Shown: piece after piece, positions 12,791 to 26,284 of the stretch
How the letters are laid out: every line of letters begins with the position of its first letter
Numbering within the stretch: the stretch's first letter is position 1
NCBI GenBank assembly: GCA_038363925.1
Contig: JAQQWL010000006.1
Span: forward strand, 4,134,501-4,198,500
DNA from: Apiospora phragmitis
Taxonomy: Eukaryota; Ascomycota; Sordariomycetes; Amphisphaeriales; Apiosporaceae
DNA length: 64,000 nt
Direction: 5' to 3'
Translations under genes and position numbers: made by a program
The notes under the pieces: generated by a model
Databases searched by the model: none
Told to the model about the DNA's origin: nothing
The model's input: the letters and a program-made list of their open reading frames with translations, nothing else

Positions 12791-13361
12791 TCAGAGTGAT
12801 GCTTTAGCGGTAAGGGCAATCGATGGCAGACTCACTTTGGTGGTGATGAAGAAGGCAATGCAAGCCTGGGTCGTGCTATGGCAGGCGAGGGGGCTTGAGT
12901 TAAACTTGACGATGTATTGGAAAACGGCGGTCGTGAATGCGAAGATCCAGGCGCTCCCGAACACCAGGAAGACGACTAGTCGTGTCAATGCATGGTCGGA
13001 TGGTTCAAGGCGATGGACGGGGCAGTTTTGGACCGTACGTACGCCACATGGCCAGGGGTACTCTGGACCAATTCTTGACCAAGGTGCATCGGTAAGCTGG
13101 AAAGATGCTGTCAGTATCTACCTGGGAGAGCGGCACGGGGGTTCGTGGAGACGGACTGAGCAGTGCTATGGAGATGCTGCTGATGGCCAGGTTGATCAGG
13201 ACGTTGACAACCGTGACGGGCGTTGTCTCCGGTATGAAGCTGTTGACCCGGGGTGCAATGGCTGGCTGGGCCACATGCGACAGCGAGGCATCCATCGTGG
13301 GCATCAACATGTCGTTATCCACGTCGCTGCGAGGTAAGAACATGATGGTGGCGTCGATCAT
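12791..13361 (-). other. Possible membrane-protein remnant
   Basis: On the minus strand, a segment at 12988-12791 encodes a strongly hydrophobic helix (LVVFLVFGSAWIFAFTTAVF). The segment before it (13361-13005) has a second hydrophobic stretch (VVNVLINLAISSISIALL). The two are separated by a stop and lie in different frames. This could be the end of a multi-pass protein that has decayed, or an unrecognised intron. No family assigned. Confidence 0.22.
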
Positions 13362-13539
13362 TGATGCTGCGGCAGCATCAGGGCTCGAACATGCGGGATG
13401 GACGGCCTTCTCGAATGTGGAAGATGCAATGGTTAAGAAAGGGCAGACCAGGTCCGCACTGTCTCGTCCGGAAAAAGTCTCGCTGCTGACTACGGCTGAA
13501 ACCTTATTATGTGAACTATGGAACTATGGAAGGTTGTGA

Positions 13540-14288
13540 GGTAGCCAGCGTGCCAGATGAGGTATTAGCTAGAGCACGACACGAGTCGCCCAACGTCATT
13601 ATCGGAAGCTGCTTGCGATGATAGGACGAGGCACTCCATTCACCGTGCGGCTGTCGATCTCCTGATTATTGCCACCCCTAGCCCCATACGCGGCGGCCTA
13701 GTCCGCTCCCCGGTAGACCGTAGCCTTTGGAGACACCAGAGCTGAGCTAAAGTCGACCGCCAGGTCCCTTATCAGCATCCCTGCGCCCTGTGTCTCGAGA
13801 CATTGCCCAGCACCACACACCGGGAGGCAGACCCGCGTTGCTGGCGCACTGCCGAGGCTGCTGCTGCCGATCGATTCGATGGGTAGCAGGGTACGTAAAA
13901 CTCCCGGGCACGCCGGGGTCTGGGGAATCGACTGGGCCGGACTTACGGCCTTGGGGTCAGAAGTTGGGGTAACGCTTTGCGACCCCCAACCACCGGAAAC
14001 TGGTTCCCTAGCAGCCGTAAAGAAGCTGCCGGGGAAGCCTACATACTTATAGGCTGCAGATACCCAGCGGGTCGGTAGAGGGGAAAAGGCAAAAAAGTGG
14101 CTGGGCTTGGCGTGCTGCTAGCTGCTGGCTGCAGTGTATCGCTGCAAACCGTCGGGGGCGGTGAAGGATCCGAAAGAAGTATCTCCTCACTGAATTCGCC
14201 ACCAAAAACTATATTTTTTTTGATATAGTCACTTACTTCCGCGGCCCATAGCTGGATTCATTTACACGTATGTCTGTTCGGCGTGCTG
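13540..14288. other. Intergenic upstream of the MITE
   Basis: No coding signal. The sequence is locally GC-rich around 13640-14000 and contains no repeat I can define. Confidence 0.4.
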
Positions 14289-14290
14289 TA

Positions 14291-14504
14291 TCCCCTTAAT
14301 TGCCAAAGCGCTGCTTTCCACCACATCGGTAGGTATTGTACGGACCAGGGATAATTTTAGTACGATCGGAGTGACGTTTTAAACGTCCGTTGTGGTCGGT
14401 GTGACTTCTGATTGGTCTCTTTGACCATGCTGCGGTATGCACGGCCGTGTCAATCATTTATTGAAAGTATTGTACGAAAAGCAGCGCTCTGGCAATTAAG
14501 GGGA
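14291..14504. mobile_element. MITE-like element with 27-bp terminal inverted repeats and TA duplication
   Basis: The left end, TCCCCTTAATTGCCAAAGCG continuing to 14317, is repeated in inverse at 14478-14504 with a single mismatch over 27 bases. Both ends are flanked by the dinucleotide TA (14289-14290 and 14505-14506), the target duplication of Tc1/mariner-type transposases, which include the fungal Fot1/pogo group. The 214-bp interior has no coding capacity and contains a near-palindrome around GACGTTTTAAACGTC. This fits a non-autonomous miniature element. The transposase that moved it is not identified; the Fot1-like remnant at 63 kb is one candidate class. Confidence 0.82.
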
Positions 14505-14506
14505 TA

Positions 14507-15377
14507 CGTCGGATCATGGGCCGGAGTCACATCGAATAGGCGCACCACGTAAGGAGAAGGTACATTTTTACCGCGCTTAGCTTGTAATCGTTAGTAAAAA
14601 CAGTACTACTACTTGCTTTTGGTCATTATTTAATACCTATCAAGTAATACAGCCACAGCGCGATGGACATGTGAAAGCCATTCACTAGATGGGGACCTCT
14701 GCTTCTCAGCGATCGGGTCTGCTTCTCCTCCTCGTATTCACGGCGGAATCTGACTGATCATCTCTGATCGCTTAAGCGTCTTCCTGGCCCACGATGAATC
14801 GCAATGCCTTCAAGAGCCAATTTGCCACTCCATTCGTAGTAGTAGGACACACAACGCTAATGAGGGTTCACTTTGTAAAAAGCATGGCTCTCTGAACCTT
14901 GTTGATGGAGGGGTGTGGGCCATCTGCCAGAAGCGGCTTGTCACCCCCCTCATTGATCGTTCCCATATCACATCACCTCTCGGTTGGTGAACCGCATATC
15001 CCGCACCAGCTAGCGAAGCCTATCCCATGTCTGTCTGCCTGCCTACCTCTACACGAACACTCCCAGGACTTGACTAAATAGTCCATCTAGCTGGGGATAA
15101 TACCTGACTGTAATAGGTGACAGAGAGGGTGTGGCCGCTCTCCAGCACCCTATCTGATGGGATGTGTACTACGTATAACTACCAAATACGGGCAGGGGCC
15201 GCCCTGATGTGGACGACCGTCAGGTCTCTCGGGTTTCTTCGCGCCAGCGTCTACGAACCAGACCACTATGCGCGGCCTTCACGCCGTGATACTGTCACCT
15301 TTGCGACTTCGACCAATGCACGATAGCCACGGCGGGGATTAGAGGACCGGGCGCTCGTTGGTGGTCTCCTGAACACC
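14507..15377. other. Intergenic between MITE and lipase remnant
   Basis: Moderately AT-rich sequence without a coding frame that shows any domain. The region may hold the former promoter of the lipase fragment that begins near 15378. Confidence 0.4.
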
Positions 15378-15960
15378 TTGCATCTTGATGACATCCTCAA
15401 GCTGCTGGCATTAGCCATAGATCTGAACATCGCCTTGAACCTATTGGACATGATTCAGCCCGCAGCCCGGTCGACCGCCTTCGAGCAGGTCCAGTCGATC
15501 CTGCAAAACACCAACAGCGGCAACCCCACACAGGATACATTTTACAGGCACCTCGGGTGCCAGGTCAGCGCCGGCCTGGGCCTCACGACCCAAGCGAGTA
15601 GATTTAGAACCATCACAGCACAGGAGGGCAAGGGCGAAGCCTCACCACACAGCGACAACAACCCTCCCGTTGGCGCCGGCGTGACCATCTACCCCAAGAA
15701 GGACGAAAGCGACGTTCCCCTACTAGGTTCCCGAGGAGCATCTCCGGGCCGCCATCTGCAAACCGCAGACTTTTACATACGACAAGAAGCCCCTGGTCCT
15801 TTTCGTGCCCGGTACCGGTTCACACGGCGGCTCCGTCTACCGAAAACAACCTGCGCAAGCTGCTAGGTAGCCGGCACGCACGACCCCCGTGTGGCTCTAC
15901 ATCCCAGGTAATCTGCTGCTGAACACCCTGGTGAACTCGGAGTACGTAGAGCACATGCAG
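15378..15960 (+). pseudogene. Candida antarctica lipase B-like lipase, truncated pseudogene
   Basis: The N-terminal half of a CALB-type triacylglycerol lipase. The frame from 15378 gives AARSTAFEQVQSILQ and then IYPKKDESDVP. After a frame slip near 15720 the sequence continues with VPEEHLRAAI, FTYDKKPLVLFVPGTGSHGG (the oxyanion-loop region) and, after more slips, WLYIPGNLLLNTLVNSEYV near 15893-15946. Where the family has a Tyr-Ser pair before VPEE there is TAC TAG, an in-frame stop. The fragment ends at about 15960, before the catalytic Ser-containing segment, so no active lipase can result. Breaks lie near 15718 (C run), 15840 (A run) and 15885 (C run). Confidence 0.75.
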
Positions 15961-15969
15961 GGTAAGGGC

Positions 15970-17238
15970 GGCCAATAGACCACTCAGCCCTTCTCATTCT
16001 ACCTCGGTCTGGTATACTTTTTAACTATCCTCGGTTTTTATTGCACAATAGAGAGAACCTAGAGGTATTTATGTTATATATTCTAATAATATTATTACTT
16101 AGAATTACTAAATATTTAGTTATGTAAAACTAGGTGAAAAGAAACGACACGAAGAACAGTCTACTCTGTTCATGGTTACTCGGCTCTCGGTTCCGACCCT
16201 CCGCGTGAGGACTACGATACATGCCAACCAGGATGAGAATAAAAAGAGTGAGGTCTCGGCCATTCCGGCAACACTCAATACATGTCAAAGTGACTGGTCA
16301 GAAAATATATCGTGGCTTGCATCCTTGGACGCTAATGGCGATGGCAATAGGGGTGGTCTTAGCTATACGAAACGTGCGTCTAATAGCTTCTTGCTATTCG
16401 GCTAGTTGGCGCACATCTGTGTTCCAAAGAGGGAAAAAGACTTGCTCTGCATCTTGGGGCATGCAGTGGGTCAGCGTGGAAAGACCTGCATATTAATTGG
16501 AGTATATGCATGATTTTATTAGCTGACATTGGCTCGGCTATCAAATGTCGCAAGCAAAGCCGTATCGGAATGGCTCCTAATAAGGTGGTTAGACCGCAAT
16601 CTGGCTCTGCACCTCCACGGTGCTGCACCCCTATCCTTTCATCGCACCAGGTAATAGTTAGTGGTCAGTGATTAGGTAATTAGGTAGGGTTAGCTGGCTA
16701 GAATAAGGGTTAATTATGTATTTGAATATTTCGTACATCGCGTTCGTCGAATTGCCAATTCGTGGAATTCAGGAAATCGAGGAATCGTGGAATCCGGGAA
16801 ATGGCGAAATGGTGAAATCGGCGGAATCAATGTCCGGTAAAATACCATACTCTAACCAGATTTGACTTTCGAGACTTTCTGTCCTATGAACCACCGTGTC
16901 CTAACGCCCCTCAGTCAAGGATTCTGTTCCGCTGCAAATCATAGCAGTACGATACTGGGCTTGCAAGCTGCAGAGTTACAACGATCCCGCCATCAGCACC
17001 GCTCCTTAATCCGCGATGTAACAATACAATTCGAGCCGCACCATACATAGGTGTGACAATGTAAAGCAATGCAGTCAGGTCTTTAAGTCCTGCCCTCTAT
17101 TGGGTTATGCAGTTTCTGGCACGTGATGATCACCCTGCTCAATGTGTCATGAGGGGCTCCGATATATTACCCTGCCCAGTCGCTCTCATCCTCATGTTCT
17201 ACTAAGAACCATTCCTGCGGCATCTCACTCATCACATT
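15970..17238. other. Intergenic, AT-rich patch and short purine-rich repeats
   Basis: 16040-16130 is strongly AT-rich. 16750-16830 holds imperfect repeats of the type GGAATC/GGAAATC/GAAATGG. No gene is supported. The 17100-17238 segment is the likely promoter of the P450. Confidence 0.45.
16750..16830. repeat. Imperfect short GGAATC-type repeat
   Basis: A run of related purine-rich hexamers to octamers (GGAATTC, GGAAATCG, GGAATCG, GGAATCC, GGAAATGG, GAAATGG, GAAATCG, GGAATC) occurs head to tail. The units vary, so this is an old or imperfect tandem array rather than a clean microsatellite. No function is evident. Confidence 0.5.
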
Positions 17239-18957
17239 ATGGCTGTACTCAGTAGTCTAGACATCCCAAGCCTACCGGTAGGGCCGTTGGCGGTGTTTCT
17301 TGTTGGGACTGTAAGCTTAGACGTATTAACGAGTATCTGTCAGTATGCCATTAATGCCTTCTACGTAGGTTGCTGTCTACCGCTTGGTCTTGGTCGTCTA
17401 CCGAGTCTTCTTCCATCCTCTCTCCAAGTTTCCGGGACCTAAGCTATATGCCGCCACTTACTTCCCTTACCTGTACCAAAACGCCATACGTGGCACTTTT
17501 GCCAAGGACCTGCTGAAGCTGCACGTGAAGTACGGGCCGATTGTGCGGGTAACACCCGATCGCCTTTTCCTAGAGGGGACCGTCGGATATCCAGAAGCCT
17601 TCGCTCGCCGCCCCGACGAGGAAGAGTATGCCAAGATACCAGAGACCTACGGCTACGCGAAGCCCATCGGCATCATGATAGCCGAGAGGGACGACCACCG
17701 GCGGCAGCGACGACTGTTATCTCACGCCTTTTCGGAGGCAGCACTCGCGGGACAGGAAGCTTATATCCAGTACTACGTCAATCTTCTGATGGCACGGCTC
17801 AAGGAGCGGGCCGAGACAGGGGCACCTGTAGACATGGTGCGGTGGTACAATTTCACGACCTTCGACATTATCGGCGAGCTCGCGTTTGCCGACCCCTTCG
17901 ACTCGTTGGAGAACAGCAAGTACCACCCCTGGGTCAAGAGCGTGTACAGCACCGTCAAGAGCAGTCGGCAGATGCTGTTCTTCGCGCACTACAACTACCT
18001 AAAGCCGCTCCTCATGACCCGCGCCATGAAGCAGAACGCGAAGAACCGCGTCGAAAGCGTTCAACTCTCCGCCAAAAGGCGGAAAAGAGGCTGGCGCTGC
18101 AGGACGACACGCGCAAAGACATCATGTCGTACGTCCTACGTTACAACGGCAATGACGAGAAAGGGATGACGCATGAGGAGCTCATGGCCAACGCCCGCTC
18201 CCTCATCGTGGCCGGCAGCGAGACCACGGCTTCGGCCATGTCGGCCTTCACCTTTCATCTGCTGCAGAACCCGCGAGTCTACAAGATGCTGGTCGACGAA
18301 ATCCGGACCTCATTCTCATCCGATGATGAGATCAATATGAAGTCCACCGCAGGGCTACCTTACTTGAACGCTTGCATTGAGGAGACGCTGCGGATCTATC
18401 CGCCGGCGACAACAGTCCCAGCACGCACATCCCCGGAGCCATGCTTGACGGGAAATACGTACCGAAGGGGGTAAGCCTGTCGATCCATGACTCTTGCACC
18501 ATTGCACGCCACCCACCCCCTTGCATCTCTCTTCTCCTTCCCCTCTCAACGGGGCTGTCGACCCGATCAGCTAACGGCACACACACAGACCATCGTGGCC
18601 ATAACCAACTGGGCGACGCACCACAATCCGCGCAACTTCCGGGACCCCGAGACCTTCGCGCCGGCGCGCTGGCTACCGGCCGCGCACCCGCTGTACGACC
18701 CGCGGTACGCGTCGGACGACCACACGGGGTTCCGGCCCTTCTCGTACGGGCCCCGCGACTGCATCGGCAAGAACCTGGCCAACGCCGAGATGCGGCTCAT
18801 CCTCGCGCGGCTGCTGTGGAACTTGGACCTCGCGCTCTTCGAGGGCCAAGAGGACTGGGTGGCCCGGCAGCGCGTCTTCGACGTCTACGAGAAGGGGCCG
18901 CTCATGGTGCAGCTGCGGCGCCGCTATGTGGCTTGGGGGAGCAGGGGAGAGAGGTAG
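17239..18957 (+). pseudogene. Cytochrome P450, CYP65-like, two single-base frame breaks
   Basis: A microsomal P450 resembling the isotrichodermin C-15 hydroxylase group, haem-thiolate monooxygenases often found in secondary metabolism. Exon 1 (17239-17310) encodes an N-terminal membrane anchor; intron 17311-17368; exon 2 has VFFHPLSKFPGPKLYAATYF, the I-helix AGSETT near 18215 and EETLR (ExxR); intron 18471-18588; exon 3 has FAPARW and the haem loop FSYGPRDCIGKNLA near 18740. Two slips break it: an A4 run near 18074 where five As would keep the frame (giving AKKAEKRL), and a C4 run at 18431-18434 where five Cs would (giving TSPGAMLDG). Apart from these, every P450 landmark is present and the length, about 520 residues, is normal. 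The GMC oxidoreductase follows 290 bases downstream on the same strand. Confidence 0.85.
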
Positions 18958-19187
18958 GAGGTGGAGGTTTGGTACTACTATCGCCAAATTCGGGAGATGG
19001 AAGCGCAATTTGGAACCGCGTGTAGGGAGAAAGGTTGAACACGAATTCCATGTTGACATCCAATGGTTCAATGTTTGATGTTGTCGCAAATGACTTTTGG
19101 CTTTAGGTCAGGTAATGAGTGGCATGTTGAATGAGGGGAGGAGGGGCAATTGAAACGCCGGCAGTCAGTGCAATTACTGAATGCTAA

Positions 19188-21127
<1,940 letters not shown>

Positions 21128-21384
21128 CTGAATTTCTCCCCCAACACCTCAGTCCCCGGCACGGAGATGGAAACACTACGGTGAAAAGCCAGGCATCGCT
21201 CATATGAATATAGGTCTCCCAATCAAATCACATCTAAACATTGGCAAATGAAAGTGTATTTATTTGAGCAGTGTATTGAACATGCGATATTACTGGCCAA
21301 TCAGGCACGGATCCAATGTTAAAGGGGCTATCATAGCCCACCATTCGTCTTCCCATCTGCATTCCCACTCGCTGTGGAGAAGAT

Positions 21385-22350
21385 TCACAGATTCTTGAAT
21401 ACATTGTTGGGGTCGTATTTGACCTTGTGTTCGCGCAACCGCTGGATGTTGGGTCCGAAAACTCGGTCCGCCCTGGTGAAGACTTCATCCTCTTCCGTTG
21501 CGGGGTCTGCATTGTGCTCGCTGTCTGTTCCCATAGACCCAGTTCTGAGGGCTGTACTGGGCAAATAGACTACGGCGGCTCACTCAGGCAGTTCAGGTAT
21601 GTCCCCCCGCGGTCTCCTGCCTCGTCTCACCGCCAGCCTCTGTCCTTCAGAAATCTTTTAGGTTTGAGCAGATGTGTTTTGCCTCGTCGTCCTTCTCTGG
21701 GCTCTGCCCAGTCATGTTGATAATCATGTTCATGGCCTGGCCATCACGCCCGGCGAAGGCCGTAGTCGCGGTGTCGACGGAGCTGACTTTGCCACGGGAT
21801 ATCAGTTCAAACGTGACCATGCTTGCCGCTTTCATCTCGTGGTTCCCCTCGGGGGCGAGAGCCTTGTGGAACATGTCGGATACTTCCTCTACCATCTTGA
21901 GGTCGAACGGATGGACGATGTTCGCCCCGCTGAACAAGTAACGCTTACCGGGGGGTGCCTTCGGGTTCGGGGACGTGTTGGAGACCGGGTACGGGATGAC
22001 GCCCGTGGTGTTCATGATCGCATCCAGCTTGAGCAAGGGCTCGTTAAACGCCTGGGCGGCCTCCTTCGTGCCGTTGAAGAACATGGTAGAGACCAAGTTC
22101 GGAAGTGCCGTGATGGGCAAGACCACGACCTCGCCCCAGGCCATGGCCCTGGGGGAATATCCGCGACGTGAAGGACGTCACGACACCGAAGCTGTGGCCC
22201 GCGCCGCGGAGCGCCCAGAACAGGTCCGCGTTCTCCGCGTCGCTGGGCCGTCACCACGTCGCCGCCGGCCAGGACGGCCTCGCAGCCGCAGCAGCAGCAC
22301 GTCGATGCTCAGCCCGTGCTGGCCCGTCAGCTGCCCGAAGGCGCCGCCGA
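21385..22350 (-). pseudogene. Berberine-bridge-type FAD oxidoreductase, N-terminally truncated and frame-broken
   Basis: Minus-strand remnant of a PP-loop FAD-linked oxidoreductase of the BBE type. Reading downward from about 22350 it shows [27 protein letters not shown], then after an extra base at the 22245-22247 G run (on the plus strand) [20 protein letters not shown], the family core. Another extra base in the run at 22151-22155 shifts to [20 protein letters not shown], which stays open to 21647. Further slips precede the end RVFGPNIQRLREHKVKYDPNNVFKNL, stop at 21385. The N-terminal part that would carry the covalent FAD-binding His/Cys is absent: upstream sequence passes directly into an oppositely oriented gene of another family. 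No active enzyme is expected. Confidence 0.72.
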
Positions 22351-22360
22351 CGGCCTGTAT

Positions 22361-22991
22361 TGGGTAACGGAGGAAGATGACGCATTTCACTTGACGTGGG
22401 GGTTCACTCTCTACCGCACAGAATACGGCGGGTCATCCGAGCAACGCTGGCAAGCGCTCGTTGCCAAGATCCAGGCCCAGGTAGCCGATAAGCTCGCCCC
22501 CCGCCCAGAAAGCGGCGGCGACGGCGACGGCGACGACGACGAGGGGCGGCCAGAAACCAGGGCGGCCCTGCTGCGTCTCTTCCGCCTGGACGCGCGCTCC
22601 GACCCGGGTCTGCTGCAGGGCAAGTCGATGGACGAGGTCCGCGCGCTGTTTTGGGACCGCGTCCGCGCCAACGTCCCCGAGCCCATGCCGCCCCAGCAAT
22701 GCGTCTTCCTCCTCGCGAACAAGGATGTCCTCGGCGACGACGACGCCTTCGCAGGGGGGGCCGGGCGGGACGGTGATGCCGTGGGTCAAGGCGGTGCAGG
22801 GCGACTACCCGGCGGCCGACCAAGCGCCCTGGAACAACAGGATGGGGGCGCCGCGGTACTTTGGGTGGATGAAGATGTCGGCGGGCGCTGTGCTCGAATT
22901 ATGGGACCAGGTCGGCCTCCGCGAACTGGAGTCCATTGCGCCCCCGACGATTGGGGGTATGCATCTTGTCACTTGGGACGGAGATGAGTGA
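22361..22991 (+). pseudogene. Conserved fungal protein of unknown function, 5' incomplete, one frame break
   Basis: The translation starts abruptly at LYWVTEEDDAFHLTWGFTLY, followed by GGSSEQRWQALVAKIQAQV, GLLQGKSMDEVRALFWDRV, QCVFLLANKDVL and, after the break, MPWVKAVQGDYPAADQAP, RYFGWMKMSAGAVLELWD and IAPPTIGGMHLVTWDGDE. I know this order of blocks from hypothetical proteins in many filamentous ascomycetes; the function is unknown. The break is a G7 run at 22753-22759, where six Gs keep the frame. A convincing start codon is not visible because the 5' side abuts the truncated BBE-like gene on the other strand, which suggests a rearrangement junction around 22350. Confidence 0.6.
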
Positions 22992-23262
22992 GATGATATG
23001 ATGGTGGGAGGTGCCATGTGACACAATTGAGAGCAATAAATAATACAATACATAAAGTACTATATAAAAGAAAGAAAGCAACGTAAATCTAGTCTATTTT
23101 CTATATACTACGCGAGAATTTCGCTTCATAAATACTCGCTTTCTCACATATCGTATCGACGAAATCTATATAAATAGTCAGGCTATCGAAGTGTCGATAA
23201 GCACCACCACCGCAACACCCCTGAATACATAAGCGTCCCGCCCCCCCTCTCATACGCACTGT

Positions 23263-26200
23263 CTACTCAACACTCCTCCATCTCTGCTCCAGCTCGTCCA
23301 CCTGCGACACGTCCGCGACCGCGCCCGATCCCGCCGCCTGTGCCTGCTGTGCGTATTGCGCGCCCTGCTGCTGCTGGTCCAGCCCCATACGAGAGCGGGA
23401 CAGCATCCTGCGGATCGGCAAAACGGTCTCGGCGAAGACCCGGCGCCGCTTCTCCGCGAACTCGATCAGCGGCTTCAGGTCCGGTGCCGCCTGCTCGGTG
23501 CCGTTGCACAGCAGGTACAGGTCGCGCATGAGGGGCGAGTACATCTCGCACATGGTGCCGTCCTCCTCGATCAGCGTATTTTTCAAGGGCATGAGCCCCG
23601 CGAGCCCCGCGTGCTTCCGCGCGAACTCGTGGTGGCACTCCGGGCAGATGGTGCACCCCTTCCAGCCGTACCAACGGCGGCCCCCCTGGGCGTCGCCGTC
23701 GCGGGGGCAGGGCGGAATCGCGGCGTAGACGTCGGCGTACGCCGCGAGCGCGGCCGCGGACTGCGTGTAGTAGGTCTCGCGCAGCAGCGGGACGAAGCAG
23801 CTGGCGCGCGGGTGCGCCGGGTTCATGCAGCAGGGCAGGGTGGCGCCGGGCGGGATGTTGATCTTGCGGCGGAAGAACTGGCTCAGGCCGAGGGGCTCGG
23901 CGACGCTCACGTAGCAGGAGCTGCAGACCTGGTAGCCGGCGCCGGGCTCGACGCCGTGTAGCGTGTACCAGACGCCGTCGGTGATGCCCGCGGGGTCGCA
24001 GAACTTCTCCTGGCCCAGCTTGGTGACGGCGGCCCAGAAGACCGACGAGTCCTTCAGGTCGTGGGCGCGCGACATGGCCGTGCTGATGTTGAACTGGGCC
24101 ATGGGGCAGCGGACCTGCTGCTCCGGCGCGCGGGACAGTTGTTCGTCGGGCGCCCATTTGCTGGCGTCGGCGGTGTGGAACACGCGGTCGCAGAAGCATG
24201 CCGCGCAGAGGAGCAGCCAGTCGGGACCATGCACGGGTCGGAACCAGGCCTTGCCGTACGCAACAGTACCCTCCTGTCCGGGGCAGGCGGGCATGTCCAA
24301 GCGCGCCTTGGCTTCCCGGACAAAGGTAGACCAGTCGCCCTTGGGCCCCTGCTTCTCGTACTCCTTCTGGACGAAGGGGACGGCCAAGTCACACGACCAG
24401 ACGGCCTCTGGCGCCTGGGATTCCGGATGCGGTCTGAAATAGGTGGACAGCTGGGGGTACACCTTGATGTGATCCTCATAGCACGCCTGGCACACCGCGA
24501 ACCAAGAAGGGAACTCATTGAGCTTCGGAGCATACCACTTCGTGCCCTCGCTGCCCTTAGCGCCCGCTATCCCCTTACAGTCGGCGATGCGGCTCCGAAG
24601 CTGCATCCAGTCTGTGACGGGTTGAAGGTAGTCTGACGAGATCGCTTTCTTCCACAGGTCGTCTTTCATCCGCGGGCTACTGAAACGGCACACGCGAGGC
24701 TTCCCATCCGCAGGCGAGGAAACAGGGAAGGAGTCGCGGAATTGGGAGGATCCGATGTGGTCGGCATAGCACCTTGAGCAGATAAAGAACTCGGGAGCGG
24801 CGAAATGCGAGTACCAGGTCGTTGCGAATGTGACAGGTGCATCGATGCAGGTGGTCACTGACCTGGACACAGCTGAAGATACATATGTATGTTCCAGTTC
24901 GTCATCTTTGTCTGGTGAAACGCCATGGTCGTGGCTAGGAAAAGGGTAGTAGTAATCAATAGCGTATAGTTCATATGGCGCCACTGAAGTGCCAACTAGA
25001 GGTGACGAAGATGCACTTTTGATTTGGTCGGATGTTGAGTGGTCCCCTACTGGGCTTAAGTCCGCTGCTTGGCTGGAAGACTCTGCAGCGGCTGTTTCAT
25101 CGTCCTGATTTTTCCGCTTAGCTGACTCAGAATCAGACGAAGAAGGCGTCCTCTGGTCGCCAGCGGATGATAGTGAGACTGATATCGGCCTCTTCGAGTT
25201 GAGTGGCGTCTTTGGTGGCTTCAGTGGGGCAATGGGGTTCGAACTGGATTCCGGCTCCGAGCCATGTCCATCAAACGACTGCCTGGACAGTGGCCGTACC
25301 ATCACCGTATCGTCACCATGACCCGGCGAAGAGACTGTATCGGCATCTGTGAGTTGGATTGCGGGGCCCATCATCTGCTCCAGCAACTCCTCGATGTGTT
25401 CGTCTGGGCATGTTGGCGTCTTGAGCGGTGACATCGGGAAGAATGATAGTTCATTGGGAGATTGAGGGTTTGACACCGGTGTTTCTCCATCTGGCGGAGG
25501 TGAAGTGATAGCTACCGGTGGGGTCGGCGCAGGCGAAGCTTGAGGCTCAATCGCGGGCGACGGGGCGTAAGGAGGCGGCAACAAGTCCGGGGTTGAGGTC
25601 TCCAAAGAGGCTGTGGAATTATTTCCGGGGTGAACATTACTGTTATGTAGCGATGGGTTGGACGAAGAACGATGATTTGAAAGATCTGGTGAGAAAAACG
25701 GTTCGCGGGAACTGCTCCTGAAGCAGGTGGTTGACATAGGGATGGGATTGGTGGAGGAGGTCCTGGAGGACGAGGAGGGAAACTTGTCAGGTTGAGAGGA
25801 CTCTCAAGCTAGAAAGTAGAGGTGACGATGCTGCAGTACTGGGGACGGTGCTGGGTGGTGTTGCACTAAGTTCCACAGGTTTGGCTGCAGGACGGGGAGG
25901 CAGCGGAGGAGGTTTGCTTCCATAGGACGAATGTGGTCTGCTAGGTGGTCTGTTAGGCGAGGGGGGCGGTGGTGGAAAGCTCAACAGCGTCGGCCTTTCT
26001 GTATTCCAATGAGGAGTAAGGCTGGACGAGGACACCGAGCGACGGTCGGGCCTTCGGCCATAGATGGCAGCATTCCCAAAGCCCATAGGACGTGGGGGGA
26101 GAGTCGGAGGCGGCCCCTCCGGGGATATCGGCGATGAGCCTTGGCTTCGGGGTGGTGGCCCGGGCGGCGGCGGGAAACTCGTGAGTCTGTACCCGTCACC

Positions 26201-26284
26201 GGAATAAGATGCTGCCAATGATGGCCGTGGGCTGCGGGGTGGCAGCGGAGGCCTATATCCGGCATCTCGGCCGTGGTTTTGCAT
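23263..26284 (-). CDS. Large protein with Pro-rich N-terminus and five four-Cys modules
   Basis: The C-terminal 824 codons (25737-23263) form one open frame. A Pro/Ser-rich leader (MQNHGRDAGYRPPLPPRSPR, from 26284) probably belongs to the same gene through a splice or frame join near 25790. Numbered from the Met at 25737, Cys pairs CxxC occur at 320, 416, 511, 605 and 698, a spacing of 96, 95, 94 and 93 residues. Each pair is preceded 20-28 residues earlier by one Cys and followed 26-29 later by another, and an aromatic WY/WF precedes it (WYSHF, WYAPK, WFRPV, WYTLH, WYGWK). This looks like five tandem zinc-ribbon-like units. The region before them (about residues 40-290) is low-complexity Ser/Pro/Thr. 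No transmembrane helix or enzyme motif. The function is unknown; protein or nucleic acid binding is an inference from the zinc-like pattern. Confidence 0.78.
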
